Notes under the pieces: generated by a model
Told to the model about the DNA's origin: nothing
What the model saw: the letters and a program-made list of their open reading frames with translations, nothing else
The model's database searches: none
Shown here: piece after piece, positions 1 through 8,608 of the stretch
Layout of the letters: the number at the start of each line of letters is the position of its first letter
Numbering within the stretch: the first letter of the stretch is position 1
Translations under genes and position numbers: made by a program
Source: [Streptosporangium] indianense
GTDB lineage: Bacteria; Actinomycetota; Actinomycetes; Streptomycetales; Streptomycetaceae
Direction of reading: 5' to 3'
NCBI RefSeq assembly: GCF_021474405.1
Contig: NZ_JAKEIO010000001.1
Coordinates: 62,001 to 126,000 of the forward strand
Length of the DNA stretch: 64,000 nucleotides

Positions 1-191
1 ACTTCGCCGAGGCCAACCCCGGCCTGGAGTTCGACCGTGCCGCCGCGCGCGGAAAGCGGCTGAACGTCGCCGCCGGCACCGCCGTGCGCTTCGAGCCCGG
101 GATCCCCGTCGACGTGGAGCTCGTTCCGCTGGCCGGGGCCCGTGTGGTGCCCGGACTGCGCGGGGAGACCGGAGGTGCCCTCGATGCCTGA
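1..191 (+). CDS. ureB: urease subunit beta (partial, 5' end outside window)
   Basis: The frame starting at base 3 reads [20 protein letters not shown] and continues through [11 protein letters not shown] to a TGA at 189-191. That is the C-terminal part of the urease beta subunit, which with UreA and UreC forms the cytoplasmic nickel enzyme that splits urea to ammonia and carbamate. The start lies to the left of the window. Its stop overlaps the ureC start by 8 bp, so the two subunits are probably translationally coupled. Identification rests on the family-typical sequence and the operon position. Confidence 0.93.
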   Translation, partial: FAEANPGLEFDRAAARGKRLNVAAGTAVRFEPGIPVDVELVPLAGARVVPGLRGETGGALDA

Positions 192-1905
192 GATCTCGCG
201 TGCCGCGTACGCCGACCTGTTCGGCCCCACGGCCGGCGACCGGATCCGCCTCGCCGACACCGATCTGCTGGTCGAGATCGAGGAGGACCGTTCCGGCGGC
301 CCCGGACTCGCCGGTGACGAGGCCGTGTTCGGCGGCGGCAAGGTCATCCGCGAGTCCATGGGCCAGGCCCGGGCCACCCGAGCGGAGGGCACCCCGGACA
401 CCGTCATCACCGGTGCGGTGATCATCGACCACTGGGGGATCGTCAAGGCCGACGTCGGCATCCGCGACGGCCGGATCACCGGCATCGGCAAGGCCGGCAA
501 CCCCGACACCATGGACGGCGTCCACCCCGACCTGGTCATCGGCCCGGAGACCGAGATCATCGCCGGCAACGGGCGCATCCTCACGGCCGGTGCGATCGAC
601 GCGCACGTCCACTTCATCTGCCCGCAGATCGCCGACGAGGCGCTCTCCTCGGGCATCACGACCCTCGTCGGCGGCGGCACGGGCCCCGCGGAGGGCTCCA
701 AGGCCACCACCGTGACGCCCGGCCCCTGGCACCTCGCCCGGATGCTGGAGGCGATGGAGGCCCACCCGCTCAACATCGGCCTGCTCGGCAAGGGCAACAC
801 CGTCTCCCACGAGGCGATGCTGTCGCAGATCAGGGGCGGCGCCCTCGGCCTGAAGCTGCACGAGGACTGGGGCTCCACCCCGGCCGTCATCGACGCCTCG
901 CTGACCGTCGCCGAGCGGACCGGCATCCAGGTCGCTATCCACACCGACACCCTCAACGAGGCCGGATTCGTGGGCGACACACTGGCCGCGATCGCCGGGC
1001 GGGGCATCCACGCGTACCACACCGAGGGTGCGGGCGGCGGGCACGCGCCGGACATCATGACCGTGGTCTCCGAGTCGTACGTGCTGCCGAGCTCCACCAA
1101 CCCGACCCGGCCGTTCACCGTCAACACCGCCGAGGAACACCTCGACATGCTGATGGTGTGCCACCACCTCAACCCGGCGGTGCCGGAGGACCTGGCCTTC
1201 GCCGAGTCCCGGATCCGGCCCTCCACCATCGGGGCGGAGGACGTGCTGCACGACCTGGGCGCCATCTCGATCATCTCCTCCGACTCCCAGGCCATGGGAC
1301 GTGTCGGCGAGGTCGTCATGCGGACCTGGCAGACCGCCCACGTCATGAAGCGGCGGCGGGGGGCACTGCCCGGAGACGGACGGGCCGACAACCGCCGGGT
1401 CCGTCGCTATGTCGCCAAATACACGATCAACCCCGCACTCGCCCAGGGCCTCGCCGGGGAAGTCGGGTCGGTGGAGAGCGGCAAGCTGGCCGACCTGGTG
1501 CTCTGGGAACCGGCGTTCTTCGGCGTCAAGCCGCAGCTCGTCATCAAGGGCGGGCAGATCGCCTACGCGCAGATGGGCGACGCGAACGCCTCGATCCCCA
1601 CCCCGCAGCCGATCCTGCCGCGCCCGATGTACGGGGCGATCGGGCGGGCTCCGGCCTCCAACTCCCTCAACTTCGTCGCCCCCCTGGCCGTCGAGGCCGG
1701 GCTGCCGGAGCGGCTGGGGCTGGGGAAGCGGTTCGCGGCGATCGAGTCGACGCGCGAGGTCACCAAGGCCGACATGCGCGAGAACGACGCGCGGCCCGAG
1801 GTGCGCGTCGATCCCGACAGCTTCGCCGTGCACATCGACGGGGAGCTGGTCGAGGCGGCGCCCGCGGCCGAACTTCCCATGGCCCAGCGGTACTTCCTGT
1901 TCTGA
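184..1905 (+). CDS. ureC: urease subunit alpha (catalytic)
   Basis: The 573-residue catalytic subunit of urease, of normal family length. Visible active-site residues are the HVH nickel ligands near residue 141, the lysine of GLKLHED near 224 that is carbamylated to bridge the two nickel ions, the histidines of AIHTDT (about 253) and [10 protein letters not shown] (about 279), the flap-region MVCHH (about 327) and the aspartate of SSDSQAMG (about 367). ATG 184 was chosen over upstream in-frame codons because it aligns with the [16 protein letters not shown] start seen in the family, has GGAGG upstream, and overlaps the ureB stop. It is followed by the accessory genes ureF, ureG and ureD needed for nickel loading. 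Confidence 0.98.
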   Translation: MPEISRAAYADLFGPTAGDRIRLADTDLLVEIEEDRSGGPGLAGDEAVFGGGKVIRESMGQARATRAEGTPDTVITGAVIIDHWGIVKADVGIRDGRITGIGKAGNPDTMDGVHPDLVIGPETEIIAGNGRILTAGAIDAHVHFICPQIADEALSSGITTLVGGGTGPAEGSKATTVTPGPWHLARMLEAMEAHPLNIGLLGKGNTVSHEAMLSQIRGGALGLKLHEDWGSTPAVIDASLTVAERTGIQVAIHTDTLNEAGFVGDTLAAIAGRGIHAYHTEGAGGGHAPDIMTVVSESYVLPSSTNPTRPFTVNTAEEHLDMLMVCHHLNPAVPEDLAFAESRIRPSTIGAEDVLHDLGAISIISSDSQAMGRVGEVVMRTWQTAHVMKRRRGALPGDGRADNRRVRRYVAKYTINPALAQGLAGEVGSVESGKLADLVLWEPAFFGVKPQLVIKGGQIAYAQMGDANASIPTPQPILPRPMYGAIGRAPASNSLNFVAPLAVEAGLPERLGLGKRFAAIESTREVTKADMRENDARPEVRVDPDSFAVHIDGELVEAAPAAELPMAQRYFLF

Positions 1906-1915
1906 GGGTGGTCTG

Positions 1916-2590
1916 ATGTCGCGTGCAGCGCTGCTCGTCCTGGCCGACGGACGGTTTCCCGCCGGGGGCCATGCGCATTCCGGTGGTGCCGAGGCGGCGG
2001 TCAAGGCCGGGCGGATCAGTGGGGCGGCGAGCCTGGAGGCGTTCTGCCGGGGGAGGTTGCACACGGCGGGGCTGGTGGCGGCCGGCCTCGCGGCGGCTGC
2101 CGCCCTCGGGATCGACCCCGTCGCACTCGACCGTGCCGCGGACGCCCGTACGCCCTCGCCCGCCCTGCGGGTCGCCGCGCGCAAACTGGGGCGGCAGCTG
2201 CTGCGGGCCGCCCGGGCGACCTGGCCGTCGGCCGAACTGGACGCACTGGGGCGCGAGTTTCCCAAGGGAGCCCATCAGCCGGTGGTGCTCGGACTGGCGG
2301 CGCGGGCGGCGGGGCTGGGGCCGGTTGACGCGGCCTACTGCGCGGCGTACGAGAGTGTGAGCGGGCCCGCCTCGGCGACGGTGCGGTTGCTGAGTCTGGA
2401 TCCGTTCGACGCGACACGGGTGCTGGCCCGGCTGGCGCCGGAGGTGGACCGGGTCGCGGACCGGGCGGTGGAGGCGGCCCGGGAAGCGGTCACCGAGGGG
2501 CCCGACGCGTTGCCCGCCGGGTCGGCACCGCTGCTGGAGATCGGAGCGGAGGCGCACGCGGGGTGGCCTGTACGGCTATTCGCCTCGTAG
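1916..2590 (+). CDS. ureF: urease accessory protein UreF
   Basis: A 224-residue protein that begins MSRAALLVLADGRFPAGGHA. The LADGRFPAGGHAHSGG segment is the usual UreF N-terminal signature. UreF acts with UreD and UreG as the activation complex that delivers nickel and CO2 to apo-urease. The ATG lies 10 bp after the ureC stop with GAGGGTGG as ribosome site. UreE is not seen between ureC and ureF, a common arrangement in actinomycetes. The following gene is separated by 123 bp, which is unusual for this otherwise overlapping operon. Confidence 0.93.
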   Translation: MSRAALLVLADGRFPAGGHAHSGGAEAAVKAGRISGAASLEAFCRGRLHTAGLVAAGLAAAAALGIDPVALDRAADARTPSPALRVAARKLGRQLLRAARATWPSAELDALGREFPKGAHQPVVLGLAARAAGLGPVDAAYCAAYESVSGPASATVRLLSLDPFDATRVLARLAPEVDRVADRAVEAAREAVTEGPDALPAGSAPLLEIGAEAHAGWPVRLFAS

Positions 2591-2623
2591 CCGCCCGCCG
2601 CCCTGCGAACGCCGAGCAGACCA

Positions 2624-2682
2624 AACCCCTCGCGGGCACGGGGAACTGCGCGACCAGCCCCCCCACTCACCCGCACCCCGGC
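2624..2682 (+). repeat. Streptomyces-type intergenic repeat, copy 1 (inside the urease operon)
   Basis: This stretch contains CACGGGGAACTGCGCGACCA followed by a run of C and ACTCACCCGCACCCC. The same core (GGGGaaCTGCGCGACCAGCCCCC) recurs at 21178 and 25166 in this window and, from memory, at many intergenic sites in Streptomyces genomes. Here it sits in the 123-bp gap between ureF and ureG. Whether it is only a relic or affects mRNA processing cannot be told from sequence. Confidence 0.6.
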
Positions 2683-2713
2683 ATCCGTGCCCACCACCCA
2701 CAAGGAGCCGCAC

Positions 2714-3391
2714 ATGCACCTCGACCACAGCCACCACGGCCCCACCACCGTGAGCGCGGACGCCCACCGCCCCGACGGCAGCCGCAGGGCGCTCCGCATC
2801 GGGCTCGGTGGCCCCGTCGGGTCCGGGAAGACCGCCACCGTCGCCGCGCTCTGCCGCATGCTGCGGGACGAGTTGTCGCTCGCCGTCGTCACCAACGACA
2901 TCTACACGCGGGAGGACGCCGAGTTCCTGCTCCGCGAGGCCGTGCTCCCGCCCGAGCGGATCACCGCCGTGGAGACGGGCGCCTGCCCGCACACCGCGAT
3001 CCGGGACGACATCTCCGCCAACCTGGAGGCGGTGGAGGACCTGGAGGACATGGCGGGGCCGCTGGACCTGGTGCTCGTGGAGTCCGGCGGGGACAACCTC
3101 ACCGCGACCTTCTCCAAGGGGCTCGTCGACGCGCAGATCTTCGTGATCGACGTGGCCGGGGGCGACGACATCCCGCGCAAGGGCGGGCCGGGCGTGACCA
3201 CCGCCGACCTGCTCGTCGTCAACAAGACCGACCTCGCCCCGTACGTCGGCTCCGACCTGGCCCGGATGGCCGCCGACGCCAAGGCGCAACGGGCCGAACT
3301 GCCGGTGGTCTTCCAGTCGCTGCGCAGCGAGGCCGGGGTGGCGGACGTCGCCGCGTGGGTGCGGTCGCGGCTCGCCGAGTGGACCGCGTGA
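2714..3391 (+). CDS. ureG: urease accessory GTPase UreG
   Basis: A 225-residue SIMIBI-class GTPase that powers nickel insertion into urease. The P-loop GPVGSGKT is near residue 35, the conserved ESGGDN motif follows about 85 residues later, and NKTDLAP gives the guanine-specificity motif. The N-terminus is histidine-rich (MHLDHSHHG), as in many UreG proteins that bind Ni or Zn there. ATG 2714 has an AAGGAG site 7 bp upstream, which decides against the in-frame GTG at 2687. Its TGA overlaps the ureD start (GTGA). Confidence 0.96.
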   Translation: MHLDHSHHGPTTVSADAHRPDGSRRALRIGLGGPVGSGKTATVAALCRMLRDELSLAVVTNDIYTREDAEFLLREAVLPPERITAVETGACPHTAIRDDISANLEAVEDLEDMAGPLDLVLVESGGDNLTATFSKGLVDAQIFVIDVAGGDDIPRKGGPGVTTADLLVVNKTDLAPYVGSDLARMAADAKAQRAELPVVFQSLRSEAGVADVAAWVRSRLAEWTA

Positions 3392-4203
3392 GCGTGCGTG
3401 CCGGTGCCGGTGCCGGTGCCGGTGCCGGTGCCGGTGCGGGTGCCGCTGCCGGGGTGCGGTCCGTCGCGCGGATCGTCGCCCGGGACGACGGGCGGGGCGG
3501 GACCTCCCTGCCCGTACTGGAGAGCGACGGGCCCCTGGCACTGCGACGTACGCGGTCCGCCGGCGCCGGGGCGCGGGTCATGCTGGTCGGCGCGATGAGC
3601 GGGCCGCTCGGCGGTGACCACTTCACCGTGGAGGGCCGGGTGGAGGAGGGCGCGCGCCTGTCCGTCGGGTCGGCCGCGGCCACCATCGCACTGCCCGGAC
3701 AGGCCAAGGGCGACGCCCGGTACGACGTCCGGCTCACCGTCGCCGACCAGGGCGAACTGCACTGGCTTCCGGAGCAGTTGATCTCCGCCCAGGGCAGTGA
3801 CCTGAAGGTCGCCACCCGCGTCGAACTCGCCCCCACGGCCCGGCTCGTGCTGCGCGAGGAACAGGTGCTCGGGCGCGTCGGTGAGGAACCCGGCCGCCTC
3901 ACGAGCCGTCTGACCGTGCGGGTCGCCGGACAGGCCGTGCTCGACCAGGAACTGGCCTGCGGGCCCGGCGCGTCGGGCGGCTGGGACGGACCCGCCGTAA
4001 TGGCCGGGCATCGTGCGATCGGGCAACTGGTCGTGGTGCGACCGGAGTTCGCCGCCGAACCGGTGACGGCCGCGGTGCTGGGGGAGGGGGCCTCGCTGGT
4101 GCCGCTCGCCGGGCCAGCCGCGCTGGTGACCGCGGTGGCGCCGGACGCCCTCCGGCTGCGCAGGCTGCTCGACGAGGCCCTCGCGTCGCTCCCGCGGGCG
4201 TAG
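3388..4203 (+). CDS. ureD: urease accessory protein UreD (UreH)
   Basis: A 271-residue UreD-family scaffold that binds apo-urease and carries UreF and UreG. The start is a GTG sharing 4 bp with the ureG stop, giving translational coupling. The first 20 or so residues are an Ala-Gly repeat made by a GGTGCC hexamer array; the folded part starts around [14 protein letters not shown] and includes [15 protein letters not shown] and LHWLPEQLI, typical of UreD. The Ala-Gly leader is an oddity not needed for the fold and may differ in length among strains. It closes the urease operon; no strong terminator is obvious in the next 130 bp. Confidence 0.9.
   Translation: MSVRAGAGAGAGAGAGAGAAAGVRSVARIVARDDGRGGTSLPVLESDGPLALRRTRSAGAGARVMLVGAMSGPLGGDHFTVEGRVEEGARLSVGSAAATIALPGQAKGDARYDVRLTVADQGELHWLPEQLISAQGSDLKVATRVELAPTARLVLREEQVLGRVGEEPGRLTSRLTVRVAGQAVLDQELACGPGASGGWDGPAVMAGHRAIGQLVVVRPEFAAEPVTAAVLGEGASLVPLAGPAALVTAVAPDALRLRRLLDEALASLPRA
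3397..3440 (+). repeat. GGTGCC hexanucleotide tandem repeat in ureD
   Basis: About seven near-perfect copies of the hexamer GTGCCG/GGTGCC occupy the first codons of ureD and encode alternating Ala and Gly. Because the unit is six bases, gain or loss of copies changes length by two residues without a frameshift. Confidence 0.85.
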
Positions 4204-4333
4204 GCGTCCGTAGAGCAGAACCACCTCTCCGTTTATCGGATTGGCAAAGAAGGACGCCCGACCCTTTTGTCAGGGACCTCACAACCGGGAGGATCCTCCG
4301 TACTGATCTCGACGAGGTACGGGGAGGTCCCCC

Positions 4334-5941
4334 TTGAGGGGTTCGAGACCGAAGAGGCGGGTGGCGGTGCTCGGTTCGGCCGGCGCGTTCGTCACCGCCA
4401 CACTGATAGCCGGCGCCGTCGTGGCACCCACCGCGAACGCGAGCGCGAGCGCGGCCGGCGGCCACGGCCGGGACCGGGAGGCCCGGGGCACCGCGATCGC
4501 CGCCGCCCGGGCCGCGAAGGCCGGCATCGACTGGCAGGACTGCCCGGCCGACTGGAACCTGGCCAAGCCGATCCAGTGCGGGTACGTCACCGTGCCGCTC
4601 GACTACGCGAGGCCCCACGGCAAGCAGATCAAGCTCGCCGTCGACCGCATCGGCAACACCGGCACCCAGGCCGAGCGGCAGGGCGCGCTCCTGTACAACC
4701 CCGGCGGCCCCGGCGGCTCCGGACTGCGCTTCCCGGCCCGGGTCACCAACAAGAACGCCGTCTGGGCCAACGTGGCCAAGGCCTATGACTTCGTGGGCTT
4801 CGACCCGCGGGGCGTCGGCAAGTCCACGCCCATCTCCTGCGTCGACCCGCAGGAGTTCGTCAAGGCGCCCAAGGCCGACCCGGTGCCCGACTCCGAGGCC
4901 GACAAGCTCGCCCAGCGCAAGCTGGCCCGCGAGTACGCCGAAGGCTGCCAGGAGCGCAGCGGCGCCATGCTGCCGCACATGACGACCCTGAACACCGCGC
5001 GCGACCTCGACGTCATCCGCGCGGCCCTCGGCGAGAAGAAGCTCAACTTCCTCGGCGTCTCCTACGGCACCTACCTGGGCGCCGTCTACGGCACCCTCTT
5101 CCCGGGCCACGTGCGCCGCATGGTCGTCGACAGCGTCGTCGACCCCTCCCGGGAGAACATCTGGTACCAGGCCAACCTGAACCAGGACGTCGCGTTCGAG
5201 GGCCGCTGGAAGGACTGGCAGGACTGGGTGGCCGCGAACGACGCGACCTACCACCTCGGCACCACCCGCGCCGCCGTCCAGGCGAAGTGGCTGGAGCTGC
5301 GCGCCACCGCGAAGAAGGATCCCCTCGGCGGGGTCGTCGGCCCGGCCGAGCTCATCTCCTTCTTCCAGAGCGCCCCGTACTACGACTCCGCCTGGGCGCC
5401 GACCGCCTCGGTCTTCAGCAAGTACGTCGCCGGCGACACCCAGGCGCTCGTCGACGCCGCCGCCCCGGACCTGTCCGACACGGCGGGCAACGCGGCCTCG
5501 GAGAACAGCAACGCCGTCTACACGGCCGTGGAGTGCGCTGACGCCCCCTGGCCCACCAACTGGCGCACGTGGGACCGGGACAACACCCGGCTGCACCGCG
5601 ACCACCCGTTCATGACCTGGGCGAACGCCTGGATGAACCTCCCCTGCGCGACGTGGCCGACCAAGCGTCAGACGCCGCTGCACGTCAAGACCGGCAAGGG
5701 TCTGCCCGGCGTGCTCATCGTCCAGTCCGAGCGGGATGCGGCCACCCCGTACGAGGGCGCCGTGGAGCTGCACAAGCGGTTCAAGGGCTCCCGTCTGATC
5801 ACGGAGAAGGACGCGGGCTCCCACGGCGTCACCAGCCTGGTGAACCCGTGCATCAACCCGCGGGTGGACAGCTATCTGCTCACCGGCAAGCTGGACGGCG
5901 CCGACGTGACGTGCGCGCCGCACGCCACGCCGAAGCCGTAG
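4334..5941 (+). CDS. secreted tripeptidyl aminopeptidase, alpha/beta hydrolase (peptidase S33)
   Basis: A 535-residue exported serine hydrolase of the streptomycete Tap/SlpD/SlpE type, which removes tripeptides from the N-termini of secreted proteins. It has an RPKRR basic start, a hydrophobic signal segment (residues 9-35), the oxyanion-hole motif YNPGGPGGSG near 121, the nucleophile elbow GVSYG with Ser243, a probable acid residue in SERDAATP and the catalytic His in GSHGVT near 499. The start is TTG at 4334, six to seven bases after GGGAGG; no ATG gives the full signal peptide. It is monocistronic, flanked by a 130-bp leader region and a strong hairpin terminator. Confidence 0.9.
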   Translation: MRGSRPKRRVAVLGSAGAFVTATLIAGAVVAPTANASASAAGGHGRDREARGTAIAAARAAKAGIDWQDCPADWNLAKPIQCGYVTVPLDYARPHGKQIKLAVDRIGNTGTQAERQGALLYNPGGPGGSGLRFPARVTNKNAVWANVAKAYDFVGFDPRGVGKSTPISCVDPQEFVKAPKADPVPDSEADKLAQRKLAREYAEGCQERSGAMLPHMTTLNTARDLDVIRAALGEKKLNFLGVSYGTYLGAVYGTLFPGHVRRMVVDSVVDPSRENIWYQANLNQDVAFEGRWKDWQDWVAANDATYHLGTTRAAVQAKWLELRATAKKDPLGGVVGPAELISFFQSAPYYDSAWAPTASVFSKYVAGDTQALVDAAAPDLSDTAGNAASENSNAVYTAVECADAPWPTNWRTWDRDNTRLHRDHPFMTWANAWMNLPCATWPTKRQTPLHVKTGKGLPGVLIVQSERDAATPYEGAVELHKRFKGSRLITEKDAGSHGVTSLVNPCINPRVDSYLLTGKLDGADVTCAPHATPKP

Positions 5942-5959
5942 CCGTCGTCCGACGGTGGT

Positions 5960-5991
5960 GAGGGGCGGCCGGGACACCGGCCGCCCCCTCC
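5960..5991. terminator. bidirectional hairpin terminator between convergent genes
   Basis: GAGGGGCGGCCGG and CCGGCCGCCCCCTC form a stem of about 12 bp around a GACAC loop. It lies between the stop of the peptidase on the plus strand and the stop of the epimerase on the minus strand, so it can serve both. Confidence 0.8.
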
Positions 5992-7023
5992 TCATGTCCG
6001 CCGGGCCGCGAACCAGGCGTCCTCCGCCGCGTAGTCGAAGAGGTCCGGGTAGGCGCGGGCAAGGGTGGGGAACGCCTCCCGCCAGTCCTGCTCCGTCAGC
6101 CGGCGGGTGAGCCACTCGACCGTCTCCGGCAGGTTGTCCCGGTAGGTCACCACCGGCCGGTAGCCCAGCTCCCGTTCCGCGGCGGTCATGTCGCACACCA
6201 CCGGCACGTCCACCGACCAGGGCGACCTGCCCACGGACGCCGACGCCGCTCCGTCCAGCAGAACGGTCCGCGTCTCCACTCCCATGACCGCGTCCACGGC
6301 CGCGCCGATCTCCGCCACGGTCGGCGGCCGCGGATCGCAGGCGTTGAGCACCCGGAAGCCCGGCCGGGCCGCGGCCAGCCGGATCAGTTCGGCGACGTTG
6401 CGCGCGGCCGAGGTGTGGAAGAGGCTCTCGCCGCGGAAGGCGAGGACCCGCCTGCTCCGGCCGTCGAGGTTGCGTTTGACGAAGTACAGCTCGCGGGGGA
6501 GCGGGCTGTACGGCCCGTGGATCGCGCCCGGGCGCAGCACGGTCGTGGGCAACCGGTCGGCCGCCGCGAGCAGTTCGCGCTCCAGGGCCGCCTTGCGGGT
6601 GCTGTACGTGGCGTCCCCCGGCGGGACCGTCGACTGGTCCTCCGTGATCGGCACGGGGTACCGCGGGAGCCCGTCCGGCTCGCTCATGGTGTCGAAGCCG
6701 CGGCCCGTGCCGTCGTCGTACACCGACACCGTCGACATCACCACGGCCGCCCCGATCCGGTCGGCCAGACCCGTCAGCTGCCGTGCGTGCCGGGCCGAGT
6801 AGGCGACCAGGTCGACCACGAGGTCACAGCCGTCGCCGATCAGTGCGGTGAGCGCCGCGTCGTCCTCACGGTCCAGCCGCCGCGTCCGCACCCCGCCGGG
6901 CGTGCCCTCGTCCCGGCCGCCGCCACGCGAGACGGCCGTCACCTCCCAGCCGTCCTTCGCCAGGGCCTCCACCGCCGGCCGGCCGATCTGTCCGCCCGCC
7001 CCGATCACCACAGCTCGTCTCAT
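5992..7023 (-). CDS. NAD-dependent epimerase/dehydratase (extended SDR family)
   Basis: A 343-residue Rossmann-fold protein starting MRRAVVIGAGGQIGRPAVEA, with the glycine-rich GAGGQIG nucleotide site at residues 8-14 and an acidic patch typical of extended SDRs. The middle region carries STRKAALERELL, where the YxxxK pair of classical SDRs appears as a degenerate TYSTRK. The substrate is not predictable; similar proteins are annotated as nucleoside-diphosphate-sugar epimerases or reductases. ATG 7023 is preferred because it places the Rossmann motif at the very N-terminus. The plsC gene lies 59 bp upstream on the same strand, so the two may be co-transcribed. Confidence 0.85.
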   Translation of the reverse strand: MRRAVVIGAGGQIGRPAVEALAKDGWEVTAVSRGGGRDEGTPGGVRTRRLDREDDAALTALIGDGCDLVVDLVAYSARHARQLTGLADRIGAAVVMSTVSVYDDGTGRGFDTMSEPDGLPRYPVPITEDQSTVPPGDATYSTRKAALERELLAAADRLPTTVLRPGAIHGPYSPLPRELYFVKRNLDGRSRRVLAFRGESLFHTSAARNVAELIRLAAARPGFRVLNACDPRPPTVAEIGAAVDAVMGVETRTVLLDGAASASVGRSPWSVDVPVVCDMTAAERELGYRPVVTYRDNLPETVEWLTRRLTEQDWREAFPTLARAYPDLFDYAAEDAWFAARRT

Positions 7024-7082
7024 GCCGCGACCGTAGATCGCCGTGGGCGGGACGGGGAACCGGCCTCTGCCGACAGCAGAGC

Positions 7083-7799
7083 TCAACCAAGAGGCATGCG
7101 CCGGTACTTCCGCTCCCTGGTGGCGGCCTCCTCGGCCTTCACCACGGCCGCGTACCGGTCGACGTACTCCTGCTCGGAGAGGGAGAGGATCGCGTACATG
7201 ATTTCGTCCGTGATGGCGCGCAGGACGGCCTTCTCGTTCTCCATGCCCTCATAGCGGGAGAAGTCGAGGGGCTCACCGAAGCGGATCACCACAGGGTGGA
7301 TGTGGGGGATGACCTTGCCGGGCGGCTGGGCCTCGAAAGTGCCGATCATCGCGCAGGGGATCACCGGGACGCCGGCCTTGAGGGCCATCACCGCCACCCC
7401 GACCTTCCCCTTGTAGAGCCGGCCGTCGTGCGAGCGGGTGCCCTCCGGGTAGATGCCGAGCAGCTCGTTCCTGGCCAGCACGCCGAGGCCCTCGCGGATG
7501 GCGGCCTGCCCGGCGTCCTTGCCGGAGCGGTCGACCGGGATCTGCCCCGCGCTGCGGAAGAAGAAGGCCGTCAGTCTGCCCTTCACACCCGGCCCCGTGA
7601 AGTACTCGGCCTTGGCGAGGAAGGTGATGCGCCGTTTGAGGATCGCGGGCATCAGGAAGTGGTCCGAGAACGACAGGTGATTGCCGGCGATGATGGCGGC
7701 GCCCTCCGCCGGCACGTGCTCCAAGCCCTCAATCCGAGGCCGGAAGACCAGTCGCAGCAGGGGGCCCAGTAGCACGTATTTCAGCAGGTAGTAGAACAA
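7083..7799 (-). CDS. plsC: 1-acyl-sn-glycerol-3-phosphate acyltransferase (PlsC family)
   Basis: A 238-residue membrane-associated acyltransferase that would acylate lysophosphatidic acid in phospholipid synthesis. The family motifs are present: GNHLSFSD (the H-x4-D catalytic dyad, His41 and Asp46), a basic block FLAKAEYF, EGTRS, and PVIPCAMIGT. A hydrophobic N-terminus (FYYLLKYVLLGPLLRLVF) should anchor it to the membrane. The start is TTG at 7799, preceded by GAGGAGCG at good distance; there is no in-frame ATG before the conserved sequence. A 17-bp palindrome lies 142 bp upstream and may be an operator for it. Confidence 0.9.
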   Translation of the reverse strand: MFYYLLKYVLLGPLLRLVFRPRIEGLEHVPAEGAAIIAGNHLSFSDHFLMPAILKRRITFLAKAEYFTGPGVKGRLTAFFFRSAGQIPVDRSGKDAGQAAIREGLGVLARNELLGIYPEGTRSHDGRLYKGKVGVAVMALKAGVPVIPCAMIGTFEAQPPGKVIPHIHPVVIRFGEPLDFSRYEGMENEKAVLRAITDEIMYAILSLSEQEYVDRYAAVVKAEEAATRERKYRRMPLG

Positions 7800-8152
7800 A
7801 GCGGGCGCTCCTCGACTCTCGCGGTGGCCTCAGCCGCCGCGTTCCAGCAGGTCAACCGGCATGTCGTGGGGTGCCAGTGTAGGTGCAGGCGCGTCCACCG
7901 GGCACCTCGTGCGGGCGGACCGCACAGATCCTTCGCCTTTTGACTGATGGTCAGTCAGGCGGGTGCATCCGGTGGTGCACATGCGGCTGGGGAGCACCGC
8001 GGGACCAGCGTGCTGCGCCACCCGGGTGACGGGCAAGCCGAACGGGTGGCCTGGCGAGATACCGGGGGTGCGTGGCGGGCCGGTGGCTCTTGCCGACGGG
8101 CCGCGGTTGTGCGCCGGTGGCTCCGGCCGCCCCGGCGAGTAACCTGCGAGAC
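7800..8152. other. 353-bp divergent intergenic region (plsC / rpiB-like)
   Basis: This gap separates the diverging plsC and isomerase genes. The only distinct signal I see is a TGACTGA-TGG-TCAGTCA palindrome at 7941-7957, preceded by a short T run. Short open frames here overlap each other in several frames, have no ribosome sites and look like GC-rich shadows, so I call no gene. Confidence 0.6.
7941..7957. promoter_or_regulatory. candidate TetR-type operator palindrome
   Basis: TGACTGA, a 3-base spacer TGG, and TCAGTCA form a perfect 7-bp inverted repeat. Palindromes of this form are common TetR-family operators in actinomycetes, often at lipid-metabolism genes. It lies 142 bp upstream of plsC and about 200 bp upstream of the isomerase. 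The cognate regulator is not identifiable from this window. Confidence 0.5.
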
Positions 8153-8608
8153 ATGCGGATCTCTGTTTCCTCGGACATGGACGAACCCGTCGCCCGCTCC
8201 CTGGTGGCCGCCCTGGGTGAGCGGGGGCACGAGGTACGCCTCCACGGCGCGCTGCGCCCGGGGGACGATCCGCAGTGGGCGGTGTGCTCCGAGGCCGCGG
8301 CCCGAGAGGTCGCCGACGGCACGGCGGATCAGGCGGTGGTGTGCTGCTGGACCGGCACGGGAGCCTCGATCGCGGCGAACAAGGTGCCCGGCGTGCGGGC
8401 TGCCCTGTGCACGGACGCCTACACGGCCGACGGGGCGCGCCGCTGGAACGACGCGAACGTGCTCGCCCTCAGCCTGCGCCTGACCTCACAGCCTCTGCTG
8501 ACGGAGATCCTGGACGCCTGGTTCGCCGGAGAGCCCAGTGCGGACGCCGAGGACCGGCAGAACGTCGACCGCGTCCGGCTGCTCGACCACGGCAAGGCCC
8601 GGCTGTAG
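8153..8608 (+). CDS. RpiB/LacA/LacB-family sugar-phosphate isomerase
   Basis: A 151-residue cytoplasmic protein of the RpiB/LacAB fold, about the usual 140-160 residues. It shows MRISVSSDMDEP at the N-terminus, a DQAVVCCWTGTGASIAANK segment with the catalytic-site cysteine followed by the phosphate-binding GTGASIAAN loop, and RRWNDANVLALS near residue 100 where RpiB has RxHNDANVLALG. The reaction would be aldose-ketose interconversion of a five- or six-carbon phosphate; ribose 5-phosphate is the default guess but not proven. ATG 8153 gives a start that matches the family; the longer in-frame extension has no support. Convergent with the phosphatase gene that follows. Confidence 0.85.
   Translation: MRISVSSDMDEPVARSLVAALGERGHEVRLHGALRPGDDPQWAVCSEAAAREVADGTADQAVVCCWTGTGASIAANKVPGVRAALCTDAYTADGARRWNDANVLALSLRLTSQPLLTEILDAWFAGEPSADAEDRQNVDRVRLLDHGKARL

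Noticed and set aside
3899-6196. 765-codon open frame on the minus strand across ureD and the peptidase gene
   Set aside because: It is antisense to two well-supported genes, has low-complexity Gly/Arg/Ala translation and no conserved motif; long shadow frames are expected at this GC content.
7830-8036. Short open frames between plsC and the isomerase gene
   Set aside because: No ribosome site, overlapping frames on both strands, and they run across the palindromic operator.
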